From Phascolomyces articulosus (Eukaryota > Mucoromycota > Mucoromycetes > Mucorales > Lichtheimiaceae): a stretch of DNA of 64,000 bases. The stretch covers positions 224,992 through 288,991 of the forward strand of contig JAIXMP010000045.1 of assembly GCA_025677815.1 (NCBI GenBank), in the 5' to 3' direction. The first letter of the stretch is position 1, and every line of letters starts with the position of its first letter. The notes beneath the pieces are model-generated. The model was not told the DNA's origin and ran no database searches. It worked only from the letters and a program-made list of their open reading frames with translations. A program made the position numbers and the translations under genes. Shown in pieces: positions 50,301 through 62,688 of this stretch.

Positions 50301-51649
50301 AGAGAATATTCAGTTTAATAATGTGATATGTAGTATTTATTTGTGATAAATGAGCATCACGTCACCTACTACATGTTTAATTATCATACTTCTTCTTCAT
50401 TGGCTAATGATATATTTAACAAACAAATTACTTATTATCTGTCAATGAAAAAAAATATATATATAAGAAAAAAGGGTTCTTCTTCGGTGCGTGCCACCGA
50501 ATCATATTATGTTATCATAGTGTAATTATACATATATAGTTTAGTTTGTATATATGTGTGTAAGAGCGTGTGCCTACATGTTATATCACTAAAAAAATGT
50601 GTGCTTTATTTTAGGTTGACTTGCTAAAAAAGAAATCAATGGATTACAGTTGCACGGCTGAGTTATTTATATTTATATATATCAATTTGTCACTTATTAC
50701 ATAAACCACTTAACCTGTACTTACTGATTTAAAATTTTATATCGATCTAAAGTAATGTTACTAAATACTAATAAACGATTTAACTTTGAAAAGTTATTTA
50801 AAAAAAAGAAGGTTTATTAAATCGTATCATAGTAACAAGAGAAAGATTCCAAGGGTAGCACAAATACAATAGAACCATATGATGTCATACTTATAGTTTA
50901 TTATAGAATTGAAATGATCGCTTATGCAGCATCTTAAAGTGGATGATCCTTTCATACATCTAATAATATACAAAGCAGCATACTAATTACCATAGGCACT
51001 ACTTCTCAATACCTATCTAGTACAGTCACTTTTATCAATACGGCACCTTCCCCGCAGTAGGAAGACAACCCCGATATAGTTAAGAAGAAAGAGTCGGTAA
51101 AACGAATTACCATTTATTATTGTTTTATTCACTAGACTAAATCAAGTCAAATAGTTGAAATTGTACGACATTGTTTGTTTAACAATAATTTTTTTTTTTT
51201 TTTTGTTGGAGATATTTTTAACCTTTTTACCTCTTTTCAAAACAACCTCCTTTCTTTCAGGCACGTTATAATCAGAATAGCCTATCCAATCATTCCCCAC
51301 ATCCATATCAATAGTTCATCATTTCATAGTACTTTATAAACTATCTTTCAAGTAATAATAACAACAAAGACAGTAACATTAACTCCTCTCTCTCTCTCTC
51401 TCTTTCTCCCTTCTTCTTTTCACACACCATCTTTCCCCCCCTTCCATTCTTTTTTTATATAAAACAACAATAGCAACTAGTAGAAGAGAGAGAACGCGAA
51501 AAACTTATTATTGATTCACGAAGAAGAGAAAAAGCATACATATATATAACAACACAACAACAGCAACAAAAAAACCAACATTTTTTTTCTTTCTTTTCTC
51601 TCTCTCCCTCTCTTTCTCTCCTTCCTTGTAATCTACCCTTCTTAACACA
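44388..51649. other. Gene desert (about 7.3 kb)
   Basis: AT-rich sequence with no supported coding gene on either strand; the longest open frames are 99 codons (49226-49525 -) and 87 codons (47327-47590 -) and have no family features. A TATAAAAGG box at 48265-48273 followed by an ACCCCA/TGGGGT dyad is the only promoter-like spot. The last 250 bases (51380-51640) are CT-rich repeats forming the leader of the RhoGAP gene. No transposon ends were recognised. The region may be decayed repeat or regulatory DNA. Confidence 0.5.
48265..48304 (+). promoter_or_regulatory. TATA box plus short dyad in a gene desert
   Basis: TATAAAAGG at 48265-48273, then ACCCCA and TGGGGT (about 48281-48302) form a six-base-pair dyad around ten bases. 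An ORF starting with ATG 48432 encodes 61 residues with a hydrophobic, signal-like start (MIRFSLGFIFFFFAYSSS). It may be a real promoter for a tiny gene or chance. Confidence 0.2.
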
Positions 51650-54600
51650 ATGTCACTTCAAGAAACAACCACGCCTACCATCGACCCAACCATCACCAAC
51701 ACGAATAATAGTACCTTTCCAACAGGCAATGAGCTTGTCCACCTCCGTTCCCAAAATGAGCAACTTTGGAAAATTATTGAAAAACAACGTGTCATGATTC
51801 AAAATTTACAAAAGGACAATGCACGACTTTCGATTGAACGAGATGGGTTTATGGACAAGTATCAACAATTGGAACGTCAAGTAGGATTAAAAAAACAAAA
51901 ACAACGGGCGGCATCGATCCTCATCTCACCTGAAGTATTACGTGAAATTGCAGAAGCAGATGATGCGCTTGCACCTACACCATCCGATACCACCTCATCA
52001 CCTGTTGATTTACCTGTTCCAACTATTATTACTACCAACTTGTCGCCATCAGCCTCCATCAACAACAACAATGGACAAAATAGTCAACATAATAGTCCTG
52101 TTCCACCCCCTCGATCGCCATTCCGATCGGTGAAACCTGTGGATGGATCCCCACCAGCATCCCCTGTACCTTCCACCATGGATAAAGCCGCTCGTCGTGC
52201 ACGGGCCCGTGAGAGTATGATGCCACCACCTCGTAATGGAATTCCAGAATATGATCCTACCATGCGTGCTGCTTCTCCACCTTTACCAAGAATGCCTCCT
52301 CGTCATTCCATTTATCATGCTGCTTCGGTACCTCCTACTACTTCTCGTTCATTGGAATCTGGTGAAGAACCTATCTCCTCATCCTCTATCCCTACTATTC
52401 CTGCTTTCCATGGAAACCAACCTACCATTCAAGAACCTTCAGATCTTCGTATGACAGCAGGCCAAGCTCCTTTGGCTTTAGGCGATGTCTCTGTCAAAGT
52501 CGTTGGATCCAATATTAAAACCAATGAAAGGGGTAAAGAAGTCATTGCTTTTATTATTGGTGTCAATCGGAAGGCCATGGAAGGACATAATGAATTATGG
52601 CGTGTGGAAAAGTTTTATTCTGACTTTTTGGATTTGGATACCAAGGTAAGCTAACTCCTTTGATGATGAAGATGAGATTGGGATGGGATTGCTCTATGTG
52701 TATGTACTCAATATCTTTTTGTGTTGCAAATGATGTTTATAGCTTAAAACACAGCCTAATCCAGCAGTAACAAGCAAGATCAGTAAATTACCTGACAAGG
52801 CATTATTTACAACACATGCACCAAGCAAAGTGGATATGCGCAAGGTTAGTGTTTTATTTTTTATTTTTTTTAATGCACTCGCACATCATTTAAAAGGATC
52901 ATCGTCTTTATAACCTATTTTTATTCTTATTATTATTAGGCTGCATTAGAACATTATTTACAACACGCAGTATCACTTCCTTGGGATGACATGTCGGATG
53001 TTTGTGAATTTTTAAGTACGAATGTGATCGATCATGACGTATCCTCTTCACAGGTAAAAAAAAGAAAAAACCTATTTCACATTACACACACTAAAAAAAG
53101 AGAGAAAGAGAAAAGGAGGCAATAGACAGAAAAAAAAACAAGGTTTAGTCAAGGTGATACACAATTCAATAACACGTACACATTATCACTGACACACTTT
53201 GCGGAATTAGGCAACGGGAAAGAAGGAAGGTTATTTAACAAAGCGGGGCAAGAATTTTGGCGGGTGGAAATCGCGCTATTTTATACTCAAAGAAGATGTG
53301 ATCCATTATTATGAAACTGTAAGTTTTATCTCTCTCCTTTTCATATAGTAATAAAAATAACAATAATAATAGATTTTTTTTTACTAATGACACAATGCTT
53401 TACTTCAATTTCTGTCTTTTTAATACAACTCTCTCACGTTTCTTTTTCCCCTTACTTTTTTTTTATCTCCCTGAAACATAACAGAAAGATGGCAGTCAAT
53501 TAGGTACCATTCGTCTCACCAATGCTCAAATTGGCCGACAAACATCCGGTGTCACCCCAGCAGCTGATGAAAGCAACAGTATTTATCGTCATGCTTTCCT
53601 TTTAGTGGAACAAAAAAGAGCAGGTTCTTCTCATGTCGTACGTCATATCTTGTGTGCGGATTCAGACAAGGATCGTGATGAATGGGTCGAAGCGATTATT
53701 CAAAATATTCGATTTGATGAAGAATCCCCTGCGGAATTACAAGCCAAAGCACTACAAGGCAAAAAGAATAAAAAGGAAAAACCACGTAAACCATCCAAAG
53801 GAGAAGCCATTCCCAGTACAACAACAACAGGTAGTGCTTTACGTGCACCTTCACCCATTCCTATGGCGGGTGGTAATAATGGAAATGATGCCACGATGGG
53901 TGTTGCCATTAGTAGTGGCGTGGGTCCTACACCTTCTGTTTCTAGCGATAGTACAGATTCATCCCTATTATCATCCTCTTTACCTTCTTCTTCTACCCCA
54001 GGTGGTATATGGCCACCGCCACCACCTCCCAATGCAGGTGATATTGGACGTGCCAGTTTAGATCAATTACCTCAACATGGTCGTAATTTACATACGCCAC
54101 CACCAATCTTATTACGTCGTAGTTCCATGACCAATCTTACAGATGAATCACCTCAGCAACAACCCCAACAACCTTATCCACAACGTGCTCCATCACCTTC
54201 TGGACGACATAGTGAAGATTTATTAGAGGATGTCAATGAGAAAAAGGCTAAAAACAAGGCAAATCGAATGACATTTTGGCCAAAGAAAATGTTTGGTAGT
54301 AGTGATGCACCTACCCCCAAACCATCCACTTCATGGACTACGGATTCTTCGAGCAATACCTCATCCAATTTATTATCTGGTAACACTTCAAGCAATACAG
54401 CACGTGCCAGTATTGCTCCTACAGGATTCCGTAACTTTTTATCCCGAAGCTCCAATGATTCCTCCTCCTCCGATCCCAAACGTACTGCTCACCCAGGCAA
54501 CAACAATACCGAAGTCTTTGGTCCCAAGCAAGTCTTTAGTGTACCATTGGAAGACGCTGTCCGCGTATCCAAAGTGGTCGAAGGGTATGAACTTCCCTCT

Positions 54601-55721
54601 GTTGTGTATCGATGTATCGAATATTTGGATGCCAAAAATGCCGTTTTGGAAGAAGGCTTGTATCGCCTCAGTGGTAGTAGTACTGTCATGAAAACCTTGC
54701 GACAAAAATTCAACAAGGAAGGTGATGTGAATTTATTAGCCTCGAAAGAATATTATGATGTACATGCCGTGGCTGGTCTTTTAAAAATGTGGCTCCGAGA
54801 ATTACCGACAAGTGTATTGACACGCGAATTAAGAACCGATTTTCTGCATGTCATTGATTTGTTGGACCGAAAAGACCGTGTCAATGAATTGGGTCGTTTG
54901 GTATCTCTATTGCCTTTGGCCAATTATACCTTGTTAAGAGCTCTCACCGCTCATTTAATTCGGGTTGTACAACATGCCGATATCAATAAAATGACCGTTC
55001 GCAATGTCAGTATTGTGTTCTCGCCTACGTTAGGTATTCCTGCCATGATCTTTAATTTGTTCATGAGTGAGTTTGAATATGTCTTTTGGACTACAGAGGA
55101 TGGTGATGCAGCTCCACGTCGTATTGAAGATGAACCAGAAGAGGAAGAACCACCCATGGTGTCGGTCGAGAGTCCTCCTCCTCCTCCTCAACAACAACAA
55201 CAAGTGGTAGTAGAAGAATCGTTGAATTTGGCACAACCTCAACCACCTTTAGTGGAATCGTCAGATCAGCAAATACAACAACAACAACAAATGTCTGCAC
55301 CTGCAGGTGCAGCTACAACAACAGCAACAGGTAGTACAACAGATCAACCTTTACCACCCGTAGCATTGGGACGAAAACCAACACTTAAATTACGAGAAGA
55401 ATTTGGACGTAATAACCGTAACAGTGTCAATTATTTTGAGAGTGCACCTAATGCTATCGTGGAATTAGAACGAAATATGGATGGTAAGAAAAAAAAAGTT
55501 GTTTGAATTAGTCTATATCTAGATATATTTATTATATTTATTTATTAACTGATGGAAATATAGGTCCACCTGTGCTTGATGAAGATGATGATGAAGATTT
55601 TAACGAATTGACATTAACATCCGCACCACGTATTTCTGAAGATGACACATGTTCTACTAAATATGTATCCGATAACCATCATCATCATTCACCTACTTTT
55701 ACTACTACTTCTTCCAACTAA
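51650..55721 (+). CDS. PX-PH-RhoGAP protein, Bem3-like
   Basis: GTPase-activating protein for Rho/Cdc42-type GTPases at the membrane, acting in polarity. Six exons, 51650-52645, 52743-52844, 52940-53053, 53211-53318, 53485-55483 and 55564-55721, give 1158 aa, close to yeast Bem3. Residues about 25-90 form a coiled coil (NELVHLRSQNEQLWKIIEKQ). The PX domain spans about 275-400 (ERGKEVIAFIIGVNR, ELWRVEKFYSDFLDLDTKLK), and the PH domain about 405-515 (KKEGYLTKRGKNFGGWKSRY). After a disordered Ser/Pro stretch, RhoGAP spans about 785-975: GYELPSVVYRCIEYLD, then EEGLYRLSGSS with the arginine finger near residue 834, KMWLRELPTSVLT and NVSIVFSPTLG. The C-terminus has polyQ runs and an acidic/His-rich end. 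All introns are GT-AG. Same order (coiled coil, PX, PH, RhoGAP) as Bem3, so a Cdc42 GAP role is likely. Confidence 0.93.
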
Positions 55722-56349
55722 TATCTCTTTTCCTTCTTCTATTATGATTTGTTATTACTATTACTATTACTTAATTTTTTTTTGCTTCTTTTCACTTCCA
55801 TCCACCCTTCTTTCCTTCGTCCTTTATTATTGTATGTTTCTCCACACGTTTATACACTCAAATGTTTTCTTTCTTATTATAAATATAATATCCACCTCCT
55901 CCCTCCCCCTCTCTCATAAAGAGCTCCTTTTCATACTTTTTTTTTGTTCAATCTATATAAATAAATATATCAAATAAGAAAAGGGGAGTGACTACTACTT
56001 CATATGGTGAAATCTATTAACTCTTTTCTCTGATCTTAATAATATAATTTTGATATGCATCCTTCCGTAGCAGCAGACTGATGAGTTTTGAATATTATTA
56101 TTATACCTTATTATCCCCTTGATTCCAATCCATCTTCCCAAACCAACTCCCCCCTTTTTTTCAATATTTTTTTATTTTATTTTTTTGATTCATTTTTTTC
56201 TTTTTCCTTTTTTCTCTTTCTTTTATTTTTTTGGTGAATTAATTTTTTTTTTGAAAAAGGAAATATAAAAAAGAAGTTCATTTTTATTTTGATCACCTTT
56301 TTTTTTTCTTTCTCTTTTTTTCTTCTTTCCTCCTTCACTTTCCCTTTTA
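55722..56349. other. Intergenic region upstream of NIPA-like gene
   Basis: About 630 bases. The right half (56150-56340) is almost continuous T and TC tracts, a pyrimidine-rich leader ending at the ATG. An open frame at 55642-55977 (+) overlaps the RhoGAP 3' end in another frame and is not a gene. Confidence 0.55.
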
Positions 56350-57837
56350 ATGGCCGGTGACGAAACCGTCATTAACTTTGTCATTGGCGTTTTTGTCTCA
56401 TTAGGTAGAGTTCATTGCGTATAAAAAACGACAAAAGAGACCACGAATCATAACAAACGATAACTAGTCGTTTTTCTAACACCAAAAAAACGTAAATATA
56501 TAATAATATAGGTGCATCCTTTTTAGACGCACTCGGTCTGAACTTGCTAAAACTAGATCACGTCAAAGAAGCACAAAAGTCAGCTAGTGAACAAAGATCC
56601 GATTGTGGTCGACCTTTATGGCATATTGGCCTTTATACTTATATTGCTAGTCAGTTGATTGGTAGTACCATTGCCTTGAGTAAGTAATCTCTTTTTTATT
56701 TTAGGTTCTTATCTAGTTCTTTAAAGATACTAAATGCACTTTTTTTTAATTATGCAAATGATAGATTATTTAAAAACACAAGTAAGGAACGAAAAACGAA
56801 CGATAGTACAAAATTCATGCCTTTTTTTGTCTTACTAAAAAAAACGCCGAACGATTTTCTTGTAGTGGGTCGCACCTTTAGGCAGTGTAGCTCTCATTTA
56901 CAATTTCTTATTTGCAAAGATTCTCGTAGGCACCAAAATCACACGTAAAGATGTCTTAGGGACATGTGTGGTTGTTGCTTCTGTCATTTGGATTGTCGTC
57001 TTTGGTGGCATGTACAATGGCGATGATCGTATGTTTTTTCCTACTTCTTTTGAGAAAATAGTGTGACCTTCAAAAATAATGATTAATCAATTACCATATT
57101 TATATTCTGTAGCGGAAGAAACAATTTCATTAGAGAATCTTAAATTACTATTCACACGACCCATCTTTATCATTTATTTCAGTGCATTGAATATTATTAC
57201 ATTCTCTGGCTTGGTCTTTGCACTTTGGTCACGTTGGATACTTGCCGATGATCGCCGAAAACGCAATAGTCAATTGTTTTTTAATATGAAACCTAAACAA
57301 ATGTTAAGAATCGTTGGCTTAATGTTTAGTTTGGAAGGTGGGATGTTGGCCAGTGAAACTTTATTGTTGGCTAAAAGCGGGTAAGGCAAATCCACTTTTG
57401 TTTCTATAGAAGGGAGGGAGAGGGATAGGTTAGGATAGTGGGTCTTTTTTTTGTTAATAGGCTGTCTCATAGACTCACATTTTGCTGTTGTTGTATCTTT
57501 TAGTGTTAAACTGTTTACACTTTCTGTCAATTCCCAAGTAAATCAATTTACGGATAATACAAGTCGATTCATTTTATTAGCATTGGTGATTACAGCTATT
57601 TTACAGGCAGGTTAATGTCCGAAAAAAAACATATATTCTTGAAGTAGAAAGGGGAAATAGAACGGTGATATGGATGAATATAGATTTGATGAGGAGCATT
57701 GTAGAAGGAGGGGTATAATAGAAGAGGGGAATGTTCTAATAAGTCTATGAAAGAATTAGAAGAAGAGGAGGAGGAGAGGGTAGTAAAAAAACAAATACTA
57801 TAGTAGCAATAGTATTAAAACTTTCCTAATGATTACA

Positions 57838-57882
<45 letters not shown>

Positions 57883-58838
57883 AATATTATTGTTATTATT
57901 ACACTCACTCACTCATTCCCCTATCCCCTTAATCATCATACATTTATTTATTATAATAATAGGTCTATTGCTTGAACACTGCATTAAAACTCTATAGTTC
58001 CGTTGTCGTGGTGCCTGTCTTCTATGGCACTTATACAGCACTTGGGTTGGTCAATACCATCATCTATTTAGACGAGATCGGCAATTATCCTGGTTGGGCC
58101 ATTGCATTAGTTTTTATCGGCATTGGCGTCTTGATTTATGGCGTTTATCTCCTTAGTTCGAAACCCGATCCTTCTGCTCGACATCCAGATGAAGAAAACG
58201 AAGAAGATATGATGGATGTAGAAGATAATGATCCTGGTGCAGGAACATCCACTACGGCTGGTACAATAGGACGTACAGAAGAAGAATCCAATCAAAATAC
58301 CATCATTCAACCCTCTTTGGATCAAGAACCACGTGTAATTCATCATAATAAATCATGGCCAAGTGCTCATGATGAAAAACATCAACATGATCGACTTTCC
58401 AATTATTTTGCGGCTTCTTCACCTTCTTTGACGTTACCACCATCGACAGCGATACCACCCGTACCATCTATTACTTCCTCCAACAACAACAACAATAATA
58501 ATAACGAATTACAATTGCCTCCTCCATCCTCAGTTTCGAACCATCCTCCTTTAGCACGATCAGAAATTCAACCACCAGAACAAAAATGGTGGTATCGATT
58601 TCATAAAATGATCTTTCGATCACATCCACAGGATCCACGGGAAGATAAAATATCAGACAGAGGAGGAGGGATGACGAAGGTTGGATCAACAGATTTGGCA
58701 ATGCAAAGTATGCGACGTCGGTATACCAATGAAAATAGTAATAATAATGATACTACTACGCCATCACCACCACGAACATCCGATAGTCAATTGGCAGAGA
58801 GTGTCGTACCACCTACCATGATTAAAGTAAAACCTTAA
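56350..58838 (+). CDS. NIPA-type magnesium transporter (DUF803)
   Basis: Member of the NIPA/DUF803 membrane family, whose animal proteins transport Mg2+ (EamA-like fold, about nine helices). Seven exons: 56350-56404, 56512-56679, 56765-56781, 56866-57028, 57113-57380, 57504-57606 and 57963-58838; 549 aa. Motifs in order: GASFLDALGLNLLKLDH, PLWHIGLYTYIASQLIGSTI, NYLKTQWVAPLGSVALIYNF, LVGTKITRKDVLGTCVVV, VIWIVVFGGMYNGDD, and VYCLNTALKLYSSVVVVPVF followed by YGTYTALGL. Exon 3 is only 17 nt and supplies the YLKTQ part of the WVAPLG block. The last junction (AILQ/VYCLN) is in frame only if the donor is GC (CAG/GCAGGT at 57606), a GC-AG intron of 356 nt containing a long (ATT)n repeat. The first 360 or so residues are membrane; the last 190 form a hydrophilic Ser/Pro/Asn-rich cytosolic tail, an unusual extension for animal NIPA. 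Confidence 0.9.
57839..57881. repeat. (ATT)n microsatellite inside last intron of NIPA-like gene
   Basis: About fourteen uninterrupted ATT units in the last intron, close to its acceptor at 57961-57962. It forms part of an extended AT-rich tract before the acceptor and could affect splicing if its length varies. Confidence 0.85.
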
Positions 58839-59268
58839 ACATCATTACATCTATATAACGACCCAGTACACAGAGACACCAATTTATATATCATTTTTCA
58901 AAAGAATATTGTATAAAAAAACAAATCCAACTTGAACACTCACATGAAAAAAAAAATAACGAATCGTTTTTATCATAACGATCAACCAACGACGAAAAAA
59001 AAATATATACTTCAAACTTGTTTTTTACCTTTCTTTGCACATCTTACTCTCACTCACAGACACGCACACACGTACATTCACACGGCCAGCAATTTGTATA
59101 AAAACTAAAAAAAACATTCTTTTTGCATTCTCTCTTTTTATATACAACATATACGTATTAATAATGATAATAATAATTGATTTATAAAATAAAAATCATA
59201 ATAGTATATTCATATAATTTATTTTTGTTTTTGATGTATACACATTATTGTAAATATAAATAGGTTGC
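58839..59268. other. Convergent 3' spacer
   Basis: About 430 bases between the ends of the NIPA-like gene (+) and the CABLES-like gene (-). It has A-rich runs and AATAAAA-like signals near 59185. No gene is seen. Confidence 0.5.
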
Positions 59269-61531
59269 TCATCCATTATAAAATGAAGTACCACCCAAAT
59301 AATCCTCAATACTTTTATATTCTATATATAAATATATAAACGTATATAAATGATAAGTGAATAGATCAACGTTTTTTGTTTGTAGGGAAGAAAAAGGGGG
59401 AATGGTAACATACCTAGGACTTGGAAAATGCGTTCGAAATGTGGCATAAATTCACTGCTTTTGATATACAAATTGAATTCAAGGTCAGCAAAAACAGCAA
59501 ACTCGTGTTCTCGAATCTCTTCAGAATCCACATCTAACTCGTTGTCAATCGCCTATATATATATATATATTGATGAGATGGCTGTAATTATAATTCTATA
59601 TATATATATATGTATAGGTTGGTATGCATCCTACTTACATCAAAGAGTGGTTCAAACCAGGATCCTTTGGCTTCGTTTACTTTGGTTGCCAAAAATAAAC
59701 AACATGCTGTATAAATATATCGAATATGGAAATGAGTCATGTATACTTTTACTATGTAATTCTCTCTTACCTGCTATTAATTTTCTGTTCTTTTTCGTAA
59801 CAACGTTCTATAAATGAGATCAAATATATGAGTGTCGTGTTCATAAAAAAAGGGGAGAGGGAGGATATAATATATATATATATATCTTACCTTGATCACC
59901 AATTTTTCAAAATAGACAAATGCATGGGCCACACTAGATATTTCCAAATCCACTTCTTTACCGATTTCAAGTAAATGGGTTTTGATGGATCGTATTTTAC
60001 TGAGAGTGATTTCTACTGGAATTTCTGGATGTGTATGTCGGAATTGTTCATTTAATTCTCGTTTCATTTCTGAGGGTTTTACGCCTGCATAATTGGATCC
60101 CTAATAATAATTAAAATAAGTTTAGTTTAAGTTTTTGTTCTTTAAAAACCATCTATTTCAATATTTACCTGAGAACTCGATAATATGCCAAATCGGTTAT
60201 ATGAATCATTATCAAGAAAACTTGGATCATAATCAGAAGATCCTTCAAGAGTGATGGTCGGCTGATCTCTGTCAAAAGTAAGAATTAGTTTATTTTCTCC
60301 CTTTTCCTCTCCCTCCCCCACAAATCATCATCCCATCCCCATCAGTTGATCTATCTCCTTTAGGGATCATTCATCTCAAATGAAAAAAAAACATACTCTT
60401 CTAATGAATGAGATGGGATTAAGAAATGAGCATAAGAAAGTGCTGGTCGGCGTTTATTGTTGTCATGACTTGCTAATTGTTGTTGCCTATAATATAATAA
60501 TGATGATGGTTATTTATTCCTTGATTATTTTTTCATGGCTAATCAAATTACTATTGTTTTAAATCATCATATATACAGAAAGTAAAAACTTACAAATAAC
60601 CACGATTCACAGATGGATCAGCAGCTTTTCGTTTGCCTGTGGAAAACCGAATTTTTTCCGTATAATATCGAACAACGGACATGATACTTCCACCATTATA
60701 ATTCTTATAATATATGCATACATAAAAAAAAAGTTTAGATTTTGTTTTTCTCACACGCCCAACGCATATATACAAAGAGAGACTCCTTAATAATAACAGC
60801 ATAGATATACCACTCTTTGGATATATGTTTTTTTTGAAAGAAAAGATCTTGTATTTTTTTAAAAAAAAATAGTCCCTCTCACCTCTTTATCCGTATGATG
60901 CGATTTCTTTTTAATTTTTTCAGAGGCAATAGGTCTTTCACTATCCTCTCTTGTCAACTTGTGATGTTGTACACTATTATCGTCACTTTCCAATGACCAA
61001 CGACGTCGTTGTTGTTGTTGTTGTTGTTGCTGCAATTGAATCTGTTCACTTAAAAGAGATGTTGTCATAACGGATTGCGAGGAAGCCAATGGTGGAACAT
61101 TAACGCCGGCTTCTGTGCTGCATAGGGGGGTGGGACCTGGTAATTCGGTTGATACGTTGCTGTCACTTGAAATGAGGGATCCTCCTATATGTATATATAC
61201 AATTGTGTTATTAATAATCATAACCTTTACGATTCTACATGTTATAAAAAAAAATAAAACAAAAATAATAATAATAAGCAGGTAGCGTTTCAACAAAAAA
61301 AATATTACTTTCAACAGTACGCATTGATTGTTGTTGAGTTGTTGACGTATTCTCATGGAATTCTGAACGTAAGCCTTCATTATGGGATTCAAGAGAAGCT
61401 GGACTAACAAGTGGTGGATTATGAATATCGGTGGAATGAATTTCGTTGCCCAATGAAATATTGGATAAAAAAGTAAAGGCAGCTGGTCTTGAGTTATTAC
61501 GCCTGGATTTACGACTTTTCGTCGTGCCCAT
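59269..61531 (-). CDS. CABLES-type cyclin-fold protein (CDK-associated substrate)
   Basis: Homologue of animal CABLES1/2, cyclin-fold adaptors that link CDKs to Abl/Wee1-type kinases; no fungal role is established to my knowledge. Ten exons in transcript order: 61309-61531, 60883-61184, 60594-60703, 60397-60486, 60169-60268, 59891-60100, 59771-59807, 59639-59706, 59414-59552, 59269-59321; 443 aa. The N-terminal 180 residues are disordered with a polyQ run (QLQQQQQQQQRRRW). The ordered C-terminus starts near residue 245: SDYDPSFLDNDSYNRFGILS, YAGVKPSEMKRELNEQFR, ITLSKIRSIKTHLLEIGKEV, VAHAFVYFEKLVIKN, then KKNRKLIAACCLFLATKVNE, EIREHEFAVFADLEFNLYI and EFMPHFERIFQVLEYKSIED. This matches the CABLES order: YxDP start, SKIRSLK helix, AMAFVYFEKL, NRKLCAGACVLLAAK, EFxVxxxLEF, and PHYRR end. 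All introns are GT-AG and in phase. Start ATG 61531 lies in a GGGC context. Confidence 0.88.
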
Positions 61532-62397
61532 TGGCGTGTGTGTTATTAAGAAGAGGAGCTGTTAAAAAAAAAAGTTAAAAGCAAGAGAGCTAAAAAAAAA
61601 GAGTTGAAAGAACTCAAAAAATAAAAAAAAAACTGACGTCAATTAAAGCTTTGCGGGGATTATTATGAAAGATGATTATTTTGGACTTCAATAGATAAAC
61701 AAATCGATTTCTTTGATGAATAAGAATACTTACATGGTGACTAGTAATAGGTTTGGATGTGTAGAAGTGATTTGGGTAAATAATGAAATAGTAAAAAAAA
61801 AAAAAAAAAAAGAAGGTGAGGGAAGGTCGTTTCTTTCTTCATGATCACAAATAGAGATATGGGTACACGTAGCACATACACTAAATAAATCAAAAACTCA
61901 AAACAATAATCAACAATGGGAACAAAAATCGCTCTCTCTCTCTCTCTCTCATGTCGGAGGAGCTATCATCATTCCACACCTAAAAATATTTTTCAAATGA
62001 CCGGTAATTATGATGTTTATTTCCATCTGATAAAAAAAAAATAGTCCAACCAACTCTGTGCATGTGGTGCGTGTGTGCGCGATTGGGATTGACTTTTTGT
62101 ACGTCATTAATGCAAAAAGAAAGGTCAAAATATGAACGTGGCATTTTTGTTGGTGACACGAAATGGTAAAAAATAGAAAACGTTATAATGAAATAGCTGT
62201 AGTCATCATCCGATTCATTTATTGATATACTTGATAAGAATAGCTTGTCGTTTTTTTTTATTAATAAAATATATCAAGAATTAAGCGTCCGTTATCTATT
62301 GAAAATAAGACACTTTTGTTGTATGTAATTTGAAAAAAAAATAACAAGTACTGTATTGTTTGCGCGGTCGATCGGCGAGAATCCTTTCTTTCGATCC

Positions 62398-62688
62398 ACG
62401 CGGTGAATTACGTTGAAATTATAAATTTTTATTAAGGACGAAATTAAATGAGCGCACGCTGATTTCAGCTTCTTGCTCTCGTCAGTTCACAAGGCTCAGT
62501 TCCGAAAAACCTGCAGGGCAGCAGGAAAAAGGTGTGGGTATACGACCGAAAATAAGGGGATACAGATCAAAGAGTTATATAAAGGAAGGGGATTACTAAG
62601 TTATATATAAAAGGTTGGGAGAAAAAGAAACAGAGGGTAACTATTCTACGGGTGGTGGGAAACATTATGGAGCTACGCGGTGAATTAC
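62398..62688. repeat. 14-bp direct repeat pair
   Basis: ACGCGGTGAATTAC occurs at 62398-62411 and again at 62675-62688, 277 bases apart. The second copy ends on the first base of the transposon-like terminus. It may mark an insertion event or a short duplicated promoter element. Confidence 0.75.

Noticed and set aside
55642..55977. 111-codon plus-strand frame after the RhoGAP gene
   Set aside because: It overlaps the last RhoGAP exon in another frame and is a Leu/Phe/Ser/Ile low-complexity string.
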